Shown piece after piece: positions 20,263-29,861 of a DNA stretch of 64,000 nucleotides. The number at the start of each line of letters is the position of its first letter. Position 1 is the stretch's first letter. This stretch comes from Candidatus Electryonea clarkiae (GTDB lineage: Bacteria > Electryoneota > Electryoneia > Electryoneales > Electryoneaceae). The stretch covers positions 30,948 to 94,947 of the forward strand of contig JAVCCM010000040.1 of assembly GCA_030765455.1 (NCBI GenBank), in the 5' to 3' direction. The notes beneath the pieces were generated by a model. It did no database searches and was not told the origin of the DNA. It worked only from the letters and a program-made list of their open reading frames with translations. The position numbers and the translations under genes were made by a program.

Positions 20263-22434
20263 TTATCTTACCAATACAATTTTTCTGACCTCATTCATTT
20301 TTCCTGGTACATTTGCATGGATGAAGTAGATTCCGCTGGAAAGCTCTTCTGCGTTGAAGATGATATTGTGGTTTCCGGCGCTGTATCTGCCTGTGGCTAA
20401 TTGTGCAACTTTTTGTCCCAGGCTGTTGAATGCGGTCACATTGATTTCTGTGCTGTGTGGCAATCCAATGTTAATAGTCGTGCTGGGGTTGAATGGATTT
20501 GGGTAGGCTGGAGATATTGAGAATCCTGATGGTAGTTGAGTATTTGACGATTCCGTCACCGGAAGCCCCTCTGATATATCATATATGCTGAAATAATAAC
20601 GATCCGCGGTATAAGCGTAATTATCAACCAATTCTCCGTTTTCAGGCGTTAAGCCAGGCATGCTGATACCAGTCACGCACAGTCCTGATTCATGTGCAAA
20701 ATTTACTATTCTCATTCCGCCATTTGTTGACCCAACGACGATTACACTGTCATTAATTCCAATTCCACCCTCGACGTATCCTACATAGCTACCGATTCTA
20801 ATCATTTGATCAGGATCTGAAATATCATAAATGTGGGTACTTCGTCTTCCTTCAGTGCCCGTAAAAGCGTAACTCCAGGAAGCTTCGCCGAAGGTAGTTG
20901 GAGGATATGTATCAACGGCAGTAGTTAATTCAGGATTAAGTGGATCAGAGACATTATATATATAGTTCCTGTTTGAGGTAAATAGATAAGCATATTCATC
21001 AATTACACTGATATCAACTGTGGCGGAAAATCCATCACCGACTCCAAAAGTACTAACCCGGCCAGGTGATGAGGGATCTGATATATCAACGATATCATTA
21101 CCGCAGTAAGCGTAATCTCCAGATACTGATACACAGGAAGAGCGTATATTTAATGATCCCGTTCTTATGGGAGACTCCCTATCTGAAGCATCAATAACAA
21201 ATAAACCTCTGTCAGAACACACATACACATAATCACCTGAAACATCGAGACTTTGATGCTCGCCATCATGATTGGTTGAATCAAATCCGGGAATCTCCAG
21301 GTAACCGGTTTCGAACGGCGCCGAAACATCAGTAATATCAGCAATCCTCAAACCGACGTTAGAATCAAGTATATAGGCATAATCACCAGATACCTTAACA
21401 TCATGAATCGTACCATTATCCATTCTTATTGTTCCGGATATATGAGGTTCTATTGGGTCAGATATATCAATGGTCATATAATATGGACTCCAGACAATTA
21501 TTAGATAATCGTTGAGGATTATCATTGTATCTGATGCTCGGAGATTTAGCCCAATATCAAAATTACTTCTTCGGAAGGGATTACCTGGATCTGATATGTC
21601 AACTAATGATAGATAATTAATGTTGCGTAAGATCATATAGTCTCCATAAATGTCTATTTCAGAAGTTAAATTAGTAAAAGTGCCAACCAATTCTGGCGTT
21701 GAAGGATCAGAAATATCTACAATTCTAACGGAACCCACCTGATCTTCATTATAAAAACATATATATGCGAAATCATCTTGAACCTCAAAGTCGGATATTC
21801 TGAATCTATCGACATTATGCTGGTAAGAACCCTCAGCGGAAGGATTATCAGGATCAGAAATATCTATTATTCTGAATTGATAATCCCGATATGTGTCAGT
21901 AGCGTAGTATGCATATTCACCTGATACTTTTAAATTATGACCAGTCTCATCTACATCCAGACTCCCTCTTTGCTGCGGAGAGGTTGGATCAGATATATCA
22001 TGAATTGAAAATGTCCCATCTCTTCCACATTTATAAATAAAACTACCTTCTATATACATATCATCGGATTCATAATGAGATCTGATTGAACCAACTGTAG
22101 ATAAAGAATCTGGATTTGAAATGTCAACAATCCGGATATGATTCAAAGACTGGTAAACCAGGTAGTTTTGATTTATTTCAAAGTCCCAAATCACATCTTG
22201 AAATATATTTCCAACATCAACAGGATTGAGAGGATTTGAAATATTAATGATTCTCAAACCTGAACCTGTACGGACAGCAGCGTACTCTCCGCAGATCTTG
22301 ATACTACTTATGTCCCTGTATTGCCTTGGAGGGTCCCAGTAATAACCTATTCCGCCTGTGCGGATAATATCGACTTCTTGAGCGAAAATGAATGTTGGGA
22401 AAAATAGAATGAAGAGAAAAATTGAATTGCGCAT
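20263..22434 (-). CDS. LVIVD-repeat propeller surface protein, T9SS cargo (first gene of the array)
   Basis: The ATG at 22434 is preferred over a GTG at 22443 because GGGAG lies 8 bases before it and the protein then begins with a signal peptide (MRNSIFLFILFFPTFIFAQ). 723 residues of LVIVD units (LRIINISNPLNPVDVG, IVDISDPSTPELVG). The sorting domain begins at AYPNPFNPSTT. Its first half differs from that of the three genes downstream, but its last ~24 residues ([20 protein letters not shown]) are the same as theirs, so it looks chimeric. Confidence 0.85.
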   Translation of the reverse strand: MRNSIFLFILFFPTFIFAQEVDIIRTGGIGYYWDPPRQYRDISSIKICGEYAAVRTGSGLRIINISNPLNPVDVGNIFQDVIWDFEINQNYLVYQSLNHIRIVDISNPDSLSTVGSIRSHYESDDMYIEGSFIYKCGRDGTFSIHDISDPTSPQQRGSLDVDETGHNLKVSGEYAYYATDTYRDYQFRIIDISDPDNPSAEGSYQHNVDRFRISDFEVQDDFAYICFYNEDQVGSVRIVDISDPSTPELVGTFTNLTSEIDIYGDYMILRNINYLSLVDISDPGNPFRRSNFDIGLNLRASDTMIILNDYLIIVWSPYYMTIDISDPIEPHISGTIRMDNGTIHDVKVSGDYAYILDSNVGLRIADITDVSAPFETGYLEIPGFDSTNHDGEHQSLDVSGDYVYVCSDRGLFVIDASDRESPIRTGSLNIRSSCVSVSGDYAYCGNDIVDISDPSSPGRVSTFGVGDGFSATVDISVIDEYAYLFTSNRNYIYNVSDPLNPELTTAVDTYPPTTFGEASWSYAFTGTEGRRSTHIYDISDPDQMIRIGSYVGYVEGGIGINDSVIVVGSTNGGMRIVNFAHESGLCVTGISMPGLTPENGELVDNYAYTADRYYFSIYDISEGLPVTESSNTQLPSGFSISPAYPNPFNPSTTINIGLPHSTEINVTAFNSLGQKVAQLATGRYSAGNHNIIFNAEELSSGIYFIHANVPGKMNEVRKIVLVR

Positions 22435-22526
22435 GTCATACACTCCCTTGGAATGAGATTCACACTTTCTCCAGAGAAACCGTGCTTTGGTGGGTGTAAC
22501 TACTCAATCCGCAAGATTTACGCCAA

Positions 22527-22652
22527 CTATTTGAGGAGCACTATTTTACAAATATCATTCATCTTTCCCGGCACATTTGCATGGATGAAGTAGATGCCGC
22601 TGGCAAGTTCTGATGCATCGAATGTGAATTGACGACGATCATCTGATAAGGT
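22527..22652 (-). pseudogene. Orphan T9SS sorting-domain remnant
   Basis: Reading the minus strand from 22652 gives 41 residues that include [20 protein letters not shown], then PGKMNDICKIVLLK and a stop. This is plainly the last ~40 residues of the sorting domain found in the array genes next to it, without start, ribosome site or upstream domain. Another stop lies just upstream in frame. It is the 3' stump of a deleted array member or a recombination by-product. Confidence 0.85.
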
Positions 22653-22715
22653 TTATTGATGTATTTTATCAATTTTGGGCAATTTAGCGACTTAATATGG
22701 AGCAGTTCATTCTCG

Positions 22716-23885
22716 TTAAGGTTTTGAATACTTGACGCCTTTCCAGACCACTGGGATTCGGAAAATAATCGCAAGCAGCTGTGTATGAATAAGCAGGATT
22801 TGGAAAAATTCGTGAATTATTATATCTCGCATCCGCACTCTCCAACCCATCAAACTGTTGACCCTGCGAATCACGATGGTAGAACCAAGTGCGGTAAGAA
22901 TCAGTCCGCCAACTGTTCCAAGCGGCTGCCAGATAAGCATCCAGGGTAAAACAATCCGGCTTGAAATAAGCATCAAGTAGATAATATAACTGAGTGTGTC
23001 GGGTGTGGAAGTTGACATTGCCCAGCGTCGTTTCTGTCTCCATAGCGCTTTTAGTGTGGGGAGGGGGTGTGTCAGGATTTTTGCATTTGGCTCCATGGGG
23101 AAAGCCAGGTATCCGCCAGTTGCCCTGCTCATTCTTGCCAGAAGATCGTAATCTTCTATCAATGTCGAGCCAAGCGCTTCGTATCCTCCGCATTTCTTGT
23201 AAGCGGATAAGCGGAAACCAAGATTATTGCCTGAAACGAATGCCGGACGAAATCGAATATTTGGTTGTTGTTCGGTATCGGATTGCCGTTTCCTTTTTCT
23301 GTCGAACATATAACCGGCGAGACCTGACAGACCTCCAACAAGTCCCATATAATACCTGTGATCCACATTTTGTAATCGTCCGATCCATCCTCCTTCAGAA
23401 TTTTCATCCGGCCCACATGACACCATGCTTCCAACTGCAACGACGTCTTGTGCGAAATGAGATACGATGGTTCTGATCCAGCTCTCCGGGACGATACAAT
23501 CAGCGTCAGTCATCAGGACATATTCTGTGTCAACATGCTTCATTGCGATAGTAAGGGCATGGATTTTTCCGCCGATATTAGGATCAGGTTCTTTAATATG
23601 AATGACCCTGGTCTGAACCGGCGAAGATTCGGCAAAAGCTTCCATAATTTCACCGGTTTGATCGTTTGAAAGATGATTAACCAATACCAGTTTACACAAC
23701 GATTCAGGGTAATCCTGTGTGGCGAGGGACATGAGACAGTCTAATATGTGGTCTTCTTCGTCGCGTGCGCAGACGATAATTGTGACAGGCCGGGAGGTAT
23801 GCTGCCGGGGCCAGACACGGAAAGTACCCAGAGATATTATTATCATTATCAAACCAGAGATTGCCCCGAGCAACAATGGAATCAT
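22716..23885 (-). CDS. Family-2 glycosyltransferase, membrane-bound
   Basis: 389 residues. An N-terminal membrane segment (MIPLLLGAISGLIMIIISLG) precedes a GT-A domain with IIVCARDEE, the metal-binding MTDADC, the acceptor motif IEDYD and the processive-type QKRRW. Two or three C-terminal helices complete a topology like other membrane GT2 enzymes. It starts within the stop of the deacetylase gene (4-base overlap), so the two are translationally coupled. It is probably a sugar transferase in envelope polysaccharide or glycolipid synthesis; the donor is unknown. Confidence 0.85.
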   Translation of the reverse strand: MIPLLLGAISGLIMIIISLGTFRVWPRQHTSRPVTIIVCARDEEDHILDCLMSLATQDYPESLCKLVLVNHLSNDQTGEIMEAFAESSPVQTRVIHIKEPDPNIGGKIHALTIAMKHVDTEYVLMTDADCIVPESWIRTIVSHFAQDVVAVGSMVSCGPDENSEGGWIGRLQNVDHRYYMGLVGGLSGLAGYMFDRKRKRQSDTEQQPNIRFRPAFVSGNNLGFRLSAYKKCGGYEALGSTLIEDYDLLARMSRATGGYLAFPMEPNAKILTHPLPTLKALWRQKRRWAMSTSTPDTLSYIIYLMLISSRIVLPWMLIWQPLGTVGGLILTALGSTIVIRRVNSLMGWRVRMRDIIIHEFFQILLIHTQLLAIIFRIPVVWKGVKYSKP

Positions 23886-24556
23886 GTTATCCCCGTCTTT
23901 ACCAGATCGTTAAGATTTCCAATTGTGAAGCTGTTTTCGCGCCAGTAATCAATCATTTCATCTAATAAAGCAGGAAGGAGATGACCATTCCTGCTGCCAT
24001 CATGGAGGACGATGATATCACCAGGTCGAGTTCCATGAATAAGGCGTTTCTTTAGCGTAGAATAATCCGTACCAGGCAGCCAGTCACCAACAACAAATCG
24101 AAACTGCACCAATTGTGCTTTCATCTTTTTTGCTTCGCTTATTACAAATTGATCAAACCGCCCAAAAGGAGGTCTCAACAGGAGCTGTGAATCCTTGAAT
24201 AACCATTGAGTATCGATGCCGGACACTTGCCCCGGATCCATCTCATATTTGCGTTTTTCCCCTGATGTAAACCACCACCTGTCGTGTGTCATTCCATGAT
24301 AACCAACCTGATGTCCTGATGACAGAATTCGTTTCAACAGTTCCGTATGATTTGGAATCCGTTTCCCAAGAACAAAAAAAGTAGCTTTTACTCCTTTGGA
24401 TTCAAGGCAGTCCAGCACAGCTTCGGTGACTCCGGGATGAGGTCCATCATCGAAAGTCAGGTAAATAGGTCCCTTGACAAGGTCAGGATCTCCCCAGGTA
24501 ATCGAGGGGAATAATTTTTCAAGAAAACGTGGAGTTCTGAGCACACCTTTTCTCAT
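23882..24556 (-). CDS. Polysaccharide deacetylase (NodB/CE4 family)
   Basis: 224 residues, a minimal CE4 domain. The metal and catalytic motif TFDDGPHP is near the N-terminus (~residue 33), the second motif GYHGMTHDRWW keeps the two metal-binding histidines (HxxxH), and the late motifs RPPFGRFD and LHDGS are present. It has no signal peptide, so it may act in the cytoplasm on lipid-linked sugars or be membrane-associated. Its 4-base overlaps with glycosyltransferase genes on both sides show that it works in the same pathway, probably N-deacetylating an amino sugar. Confidence 0.88.
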   Translation of the reverse strand: MRKGVLRTPRFLEKLFPSITWGDPDLVKGPIYLTFDDGPHPGVTEAVLDCLESKGVKATFFVLGKRIPNHTELLKRILSSGHQVGYHGMTHDRWWFTSGEKRKYEMDPGQVSGIDTQWLFKDSQLLLRPPFGRFDQFVISEAKKMKAQLVQFRFVVGDWLPGTDYSTLKKRLIHGTRPGDIIVLHDGSRNGHLLPALLDEMIDYWRENSFTIGNLNDLVKTGIT

Positions 24557-25746
24557 TTATCATCTCCGGAATTTTCATTACCAAGATAAGTTCCAGCACC
24601 CCGGTAGCGGTCACCTTTCCAGGTGAAAGAAAAAAACTGACCCCTCATACCTGCATAGAGAATTGCTGGTGAATGTAAAGTCTGTGTAATAAGGAACTTA
24701 ATAAGTGAAAAGTCTTCGCCAAACCTGTGAGAACCAAGACGCATTAACATACTTTCCGTCATTAGTTTCGATGCAATAAGAAATACCGGCAATGCAGGCG
24801 AGAATCTTCTCATAATCGCAAGTGGGATTGACAAAACCATAGCAGTGTAAAATGCAAATGTACCTACAACGAGATAACGAAGGAATGGAGGATAATAAAA
24901 TCCTTTCGAACTCCACCTTGCACGCTGGTTAACCCACTCTTGTATAGTATCGACTGGCTGGCTGTAAACGTAACCCTCCCGGCGGTCTATGAAAACTACC
25001 TTTCCACCATGTTCGGCAATGTCTTGCAACAGAAATACGTCATCGCCAGATACCACTTTTTTGTTACTTGAATACCCGCCGACCCTGTCATAGACACTTC
25101 TCCGGGCGGCGAGATTGCTTCCGTGTGCATTAAACACATGTCCTGCGCCGATAGCACCCGCTGCAGCGACAGAATAAAACAGGTGTTCAAGGCTTTCATA
25201 ATCCGACCACCAGGGCTTCGGATCGTTTTCAGGTCGTATAAACCTGCTGACTCCGGTTGCACCGTGAATATCCGGATCAATAAACGGCGAAACCAGCGCC
25301 CGCAGCCATCGTGAACTCATCCAGCAGTCAGCATCTGTCGTGACGATTATTTCTCCGTCCGCTTTCTCAATCCCGCGGGCAAGGGCATATTTCTTGGGGG
25401 CGCGTCCAACAGGTGTTTCACCGTCCCTTATCTTTAGCGTAGCAAAACGAACACCACCGTTTTTGCGTTTTTTGACCAGGTCTGTAGTATTATCCCGGCT
25501 CCTGTCATCCACGACAATAACGTTAAATTTGCTTCGAGGATAATCCTGAGCTTCAAGACTGTCCAATAACCGTCCAATCCTGGTTTCTTCATCGCGCGCT
25601 GCGACAACAATAGTTACTGTCGGGAGCGCTTCATCATCCTCAGAGATAAGAGAACGCGGCATTTTTTTCAGGCCGGAGAACATTATGACAAGGAATGCAA
25701 GGTAAATTAAACCTGTACACCAGGTAAAAAAGTAGAAGAGGATCAC
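24553..25746 (-). CDS. Family-2 glycosyltransferase, membrane-bound
   Basis: 397 residues. N-terminal helix, then VVAARDEETRIGRLLDSLEA, VDDRSRDN, TTDADC, the GDDVFLLQ acceptor-site motif and QRARW, followed by C-terminal helices. It is paralogous to the glycosyltransferase at the head of the operon (both share FNAxGxNxAxRR and SGDDxxLxQ blocks). It overlaps its neighbours by 4 bases on both sides. Confidence 0.87.
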   Translation of the reverse strand: MILFYFFTWCTGLIYLAFLVIMFSGLKKMPRSLISEDDEALPTVTIVVAARDEETRIGRLLDSLEAQDYPRSKFNVIVVDDRSRDNTTDLVKKRKNGGVRFATLKIRDGETPVGRAPKKYALARGIEKADGEIIVTTDADCWMSSRWLRALVSPFIDPDIHGATGVSRFIRPENDPKPWWSDYESLEHLFYSVAAAGAIGAGHVFNAHGSNLAARRSVYDRVGGYSSNKKVVSGDDVFLLQDIAEHGGKVVFIDRREGYVYSQPVDTIQEWVNQRARWSSKGFYYPPFLRYLVVGTFAFYTAMVLSIPLAIMRRFSPALPVFLIASKLMTESMLMRLGSHRFGEDFSLIKFLITQTLHSPAILYAGMRGQFFSFTWKGDRYRGAGTYLGNENSGDDK

Positions 25747-26759
25747 TCTGTTTCACCCCCGTCTTTTGATACCGTTTTTTTTACCGATTGTGGACGTGCA
25801 TTTATCAGTATTATTAAACCGACCAATGCCGGTAGAAGAACATTCATTCCAAACAGCAGGAGTGAGGAGCTGAAGGCGGTAGTATCTGCAATCCCATAAC
25901 GGTGATATAGTGAAACAGCCGCCCATTCACCGATCCCCAGTGATCCTAATGAAACCGGCAAAGCAGTTTTGATAAATAGAACAACACTGTAAGTATGTGC
26001 AGCAACCAGCCACCGGACAGGTTGAAATGATAATGTGATCAGGAAAAATTGGGTCAAAATAATTCCAAGCTGAATTAATGTCAGGATAAGAGCGCGGGAA
26101 GTGTGATAAATTGTCAATCCATCAAATGCTTCTATCACTTTTGCGATTTTCGGTTTACTCCGAAAAGCAATCTGAATACCGTAAAACAGGCTTTTCAACA
26201 CTCGTGGATCAATTGCGAACCAAAGATAGATAAGGGGCAATATTCCGACCAGGATGCCAATACCCATTGTTAAAGATTCCGGAACTACAGAACGGAAACC
26301 GGGGAAAAGGAATAATAGTAGGGGTCCGCTAAGAGCAATAGCCCCAAAAGTGTACATTTTATCCAGTACGTGTAAACCGGCAAGACGAATTCGAGAAGGA
26401 ACCTTCAGAAGAAAAATCCTTCCAATTTCACCAATACGGCCTGGAGTAATCAAACCTATCGCAAATCCTCCGAGTAATGAAGAGAGGCAGCGGAAAAAAG
26501 TGATATTAGGAACATCAGTACTTACGAAAAGCCTCCAACGCAGACATTGTACTGTTATGTTAACCAGTGATAAAACAAAAGCTGCGATCAGGAATCCATG
26601 AGAAGCATTTTGTATTGCATCAATAATATCCGCTAAATTGATAGCCCTGACCAGATAGAAAAGTAATCCCGCAGCAACTAAAGCTTTTAGGAGCCATGTC
26701 GCCCACGTACTTCGTCCAAGCAGGAAGAATTCTCTTGGTATGAATTTATTTTTTTGCAT
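25743..26759 (-). CDS. UPF0104/LPG-synthase-TM family membrane protein (AglD-like)
   Basis: 338 residues with about eight membrane segments. The family signature is seen in the N-terminal LVRAINLADIIDAI, in FRCLSSLLGGFAIGLITPGR-type glycine-rich loops and in the C-terminal LPVSLGSLGIGEWAAVSLY. This family (the membrane part of MprF-type lysylphosphatidylglycerol synthases and archaeal AglD) is thought to flip or modify glycolipids. Its position between two glycosyltransferases fits transport of a lipid-linked intermediate; the substrate is unknown. Confidence 0.8.
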   Translation of the reverse strand: MQKNKFIPREFFLLGRSTWATWLLKALVAAGLLFYLVRAINLADIIDAIQNASHGFLIAAFVLSLVNITVQCLRWRLFVSTDVPNITFFRCLSSLLGGFAIGLITPGRIGEIGRIFLLKVPSRIRLAGLHVLDKMYTFGAIALSGPLLLFLFPGFRSVVPESLTMGIGILVGILPLIYLWFAIDPRVLKSLFYGIQIAFRSKPKIAKVIEAFDGLTIYHTSRALILTLIQLGIILTQFFLITLSFQPVRWLVAAHTYSVVLFIKTALPVSLGSLGIGEWAAVSLYHRYGIADTTAFSSSLLLFGMNVLLPALVGLIILINARPQSVKKTVSKDGGETE

Positions 26760-26828
26760 AGATATTATTATTTTTTCAAATCTGCAGGTGGATAAATCCA
26801 GTCACTACGAATGTTATTAAATCTAATT

Positions 26829-28019
26829 TCATTTATTCACTTGTCCCCTTGCAAAACTGCGTCCTTTCCAGGTAACAGTACCGAATAATGCTTTGGGCCA
26901 AATCGCCCAAAATGCAAAGGGCGCTACCGACATTGCGAGTACTGCCTTGAAGCCGCGAAATGGATCACCAAGTACGCGGATCCCTGAGCCATACATAAGG
27001 CTATCGAACAACCATTTAATCTGCCAGGCTTTTCCTATGCTTCTTAAACCGGATCCAGTGATCATTCCTCTTATTGTAGCTAATGCCAATCCCATAAAAA
27101 GAAGATTCCCGACAAATCCGACAGCTACCCAGCCGGGTGCATATTTTGGACCGGCAGACATATGGCGTGATTTAGTTTCGTAAACATTTTTTCCATCGGG
27201 AACTTTTGAGGGTACAATCGCATCGGGATCGAAAGCAAATGCCACTTTCCAATTTGTTTTCGATGCTATATGCTGCAGAAAAAGGTCATCATCTCCGGAC
27301 GCCATTTTTCCGCCAAAGCCATAGCCGCCTAAATCCAGGTATATTTTTCTCCGGAATGCAAAATTTCTTCCCATAGCATTAAATGGGAATCCCAGTCCAA
27401 TCCCCGATGCCGCCAATGCCGCCGCAGACCATGATTCACCTTCAGCCAACCACTCCACGACGCCTTGCCCGCCGGTGAGAGGAGCATAACCGACGACAGC
27501 TCCAATTTCAGCTTGCATAAACTTTGCAAATGCTCTTAACCAGCCTTCATCCGGAGTACAATCAGCATCTGTAGTCACTATCCAGTCTGAATCAGTAAGT
27601 CGAATTCCAGTATCGAGGGCTCTCTTTTTCGGGCTGAGAACAGCAGAATCAGGATCAGTTTTCAAAATATGAAATCTATTATCACCGTCAACTGCCTCTT
27701 TTGCATCCTCGTAAGTATCATCTTCAGATTCATCATCAATTAGCCAGAAAGAAACTTTGTCGGCGGGATAATTCTGATTTTTCAATGATTTAATTAATTC
27801 AGGAATATTTGAAGATTCGTTACGAGCAGCTATAACAACAGATAACGTGGGGAGATCTTTCTCAGACCTGTCTTCCGTTATGCGTTTAAGCCTGTTCAAT
27901 CCGAAAATCATAAAACCGGACATCAGACCATATAATATGGAAAACCATTTCAACATGTTTGGAATTCTCCCGAATATTTGATGAATCTTAAATATACGCG
28001 ATTCTCCTGATCTCGCCAT
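26829..28019 (-). CDS. Family-2 glycosyltransferase, head of glycan operon
   Basis: 396 residues from the first ATG. The Met at residue 22 (27956), preceded by GGGAG at 10 bases, would start right at the first membrane helix (MLKWFSILYGLMSGFMIFG) and may be the true start. Motifs are VVIAARNESSN, IDDESEDD, TTDADC and SGDDDLFLQ. The QxxRW motif seen in the two other enzymes is absent (the region reads KSRHMSAGPKY), so acceptor handling probably differs. A 69-base gap separates it from the next gene. Promoter expected in 28020-28115. Confidence 0.83.
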   Translation of the reverse strand: MARSGESRIFKIHQIFGRIPNMLKWFSILYGLMSGFMIFGLNRLKRITEDRSEKDLPTLSVVIAARNESSNIPELIKSLKNQNYPADKVSFWLIDDESEDDTYEDAKEAVDGDNRFHILKTDPDSAVLSPKKRALDTGIRLTDSDWIVTTDADCTPDEGWLRAFAKFMQAEIGAVVGYAPLTGGQGVVEWLAEGESWSAAALAASGIGLGFPFNAMGRNFAFRRKIYLDLGGYGFGGKMASGDDDLFLQHIASKTNWKVAFAFDPDAIVPSKVPDGKNVYETKSRHMSAGPKYAPGWVAVGFVGNLLFMGLALATIRGMITGSGLRSIGKAWQIKWLFDSLMYGSGIRVLGDPFRGFKAVLAMSVAPFAFWAIWPKALFGTVTWKGRSFARGQVNK

Positions 28020-28115
28020 AGTCTTGCGAGTCAGCTTTGCGAATAGAAGTGATTATGATGTACCATTACAACTTACACAAATTTTGAAAATATTATATTA
28101 ATAGGATATCAATAC

Positions 28116-29861
28116 TTGCAGTTATTTCGTCAATTACTTCCATATTACAAACCGTACCAGATCAGAATATTCTCGGGTTTGGTATTTATCTTGTTGGCCA
28201 ATGCTTTTAAAGTAGCTGTTCCCTGGGTTATGCGTGACGCTATAAACGGGCTCGAAGAGAATATCAGCACGACATATTTATGGAATAGCGCATTAATAAT
28301 CGTGGGGATTGCAATTATTTCCGGTTTTTTCCGTTTCCTGATGCGGAAAACCGTAATTGGTGTCAGCCGGGATATGGAATTCGATCTGCGCCGTGATCTT
28401 TTCCGTCATCTTTTACGTCTCGAACCGGCGTTTTATGACCGTAGCCGTATTGGTGATTTGATGACACGGCTTACCTCCGACATAGAACGGGTGCGAATGG
28501 TTATCGGTCCTGCGCTTATGTACACGGTCAATACTTTTTTCGGGCTTGCATTTGGCTTGACCCTGATGATGTTGATCAACCCCGGTCTTTCATTGTATGT
28601 ATTCCTGATTGTTCCAGTAGTTGCTGTAATTGTTTTTGTTGTTGGGAAAAGAATTCATACTGCTTCTGTTGCCTCACAGGAAGCCCTCTCAGATATTTCC
28701 TCCATGATACAACAAAATCTTTCCGGAATTCGCGTAATCCAATCATTTCGTCAGGAAAAAAATCAGGAAACTATTTTTGAAGATAAAAATAAAAGCTATT
28801 TCAAAAAAAGTTTCAAAATTACTGTTCTGCAAGGCATCTTTTTCCCGACGATAATGCTCATATTCGGTGCGGCAGTTGCCGGAATCATCCTTTTTGGTGG
28901 ACGATTAATAATTGAAGGAAAACTTCGAATAGGTGATTTTGTAGCGTTTATGACATACCTGATGATATTAGCCTGGCCCATAGTTTCAATTGGATGGGTG
29001 GTAGCGCTTGTTCAACAGGGTGGAGCATCACTGAAACGGTTAATGAAAATTTTTGATCGCATGCCCGAATTGTACCGGTCGCCAAATCCTTCCAAAATCA
29101 AGAACCCCTCGGGAAGAATTAGTTTCAAGAATGTAACCTTGACATATCCCAGGTCAGAGAAACCTTCATTGGAAGATGTCAGTTTTGAAATATCACCCGG
29201 CTGTACTCTTGGAATTGTGGGCAGGATAGGTTCAGGTAAGAGTACCATAATATCAGCGCTTGTACGTCTTTATGATTTAGATAAGGGGCAGATATATATC
29301 GATGATTATGATATCAATGATCTGTCATTAAATGATTTACGAGAATGTTTTGGTGTGGTTCCTCAAGACCCGATACTTTTCAGTACAACGATCAGGGAGA
29401 ATATCACCCTGGGTAATGATAATTACACAATGGCAGATATACAAAAAGCCATTGAAATCAGCCGGTTGAGTCAGGATTTGAATGAATTTCCAAACGGATT
29501 GGATACCGAAGTCGGTGAACGTGGTATCACACTTTCGGGTGGACAGAAACAGCGTGTAGCCATAGCGCGTGCGGTAATTCGCAAACCTCCAGTTATAATT
29601 CTCGATGATGCGCTCAGTGCAGTTGATTCGGATACTGAAGAAAAGATCATTTCAAATCTAAAAAAATACCTCAAGAACAGGACAGCAATAATTGTTACCC
29701 ACCGGATTTCAAGCGTTCGTGATGCTGAGAAGATAATAGTTCTCGACGAAGGTTCTATCGTTGAATCCGGCAGGCATGATGAACTTGTCAAAAGAGAAGG
29801 AATCTACGCAGAACTCTTCCATAAACACCTGGTAGTTGAGGAACTGGAGGATACAGAATGA
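28116..29861 (+). CDS. ABC exporter half-transporter, degenerate-site subunit
   Basis: 581 residues, starting at TTG with AGGA upstream. Six-helix exporter membrane domain (residues ~1-310) and a nucleotide-binding domain with Walker A GRIGSGKST (~370), signature LSGGQKQR, Walker B IILDDALSAVD and H-loop VTHRISS. The residue after the Walker B Asp is Asp instead of the catalytic Glu. The next gene has the complementary defect, so together they form an asymmetric heterodimer like TM287/288 or BmrCD. Exporter of lipids, drugs or peptides; substrate unknown. The next gene overlaps by ATGA. Confidence 0.9.
   Translation: MQLFRQLLPYYKPYQIRIFSGLVFILLANAFKVAVPWVMRDAINGLEENISTTYLWNSALIIVGIAIISGFFRFLMRKTVIGVSRDMEFDLRRDLFRHLLRLEPAFYDRSRIGDLMTRLTSDIERVRMVIGPALMYTVNTFFGLAFGLTLMMLINPGLSLYVFLIVPVVAVIVFVVGKRIHTASVASQEALSDISSMIQQNLSGIRVIQSFRQEKNQETIFEDKNKSYFKKSFKITVLQGIFFPTIMLIFGAAVAGIILFGGRLIIEGKLRIGDFVAFMTYLMILAWPIVSIGWVVALVQQGGASLKRLMKIFDRMPELYRSPNPSKIKNPSGRISFKNVTLTYPRSEKPSLEDVSFEISPGCTLGIVGRIGSGKSTIISALVRLYDLDKGQIYIDDYDINDLSLNDLRECFGVVPQDPILFSTTIRENITLGNDNYTMADIQKAIEISRLSQDLNEFPNGLDTEVGERGITLSGGQKQRVAIARAVIRKPPVIILDDALSAVDSDTEEKIISNLKKYLKNRTAIIVTHRISSVRDAEKIIVLDEGSIVESGRHDELVKREGIYAELFHKHLVVEELEDTE

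Noticed and set aside
22684..23193. Long minus-strand frame overlapping the glycosyltransferase
   Set aside because: It is an antisense-like shadow in another frame; the GT2 frame has all the family motifs.
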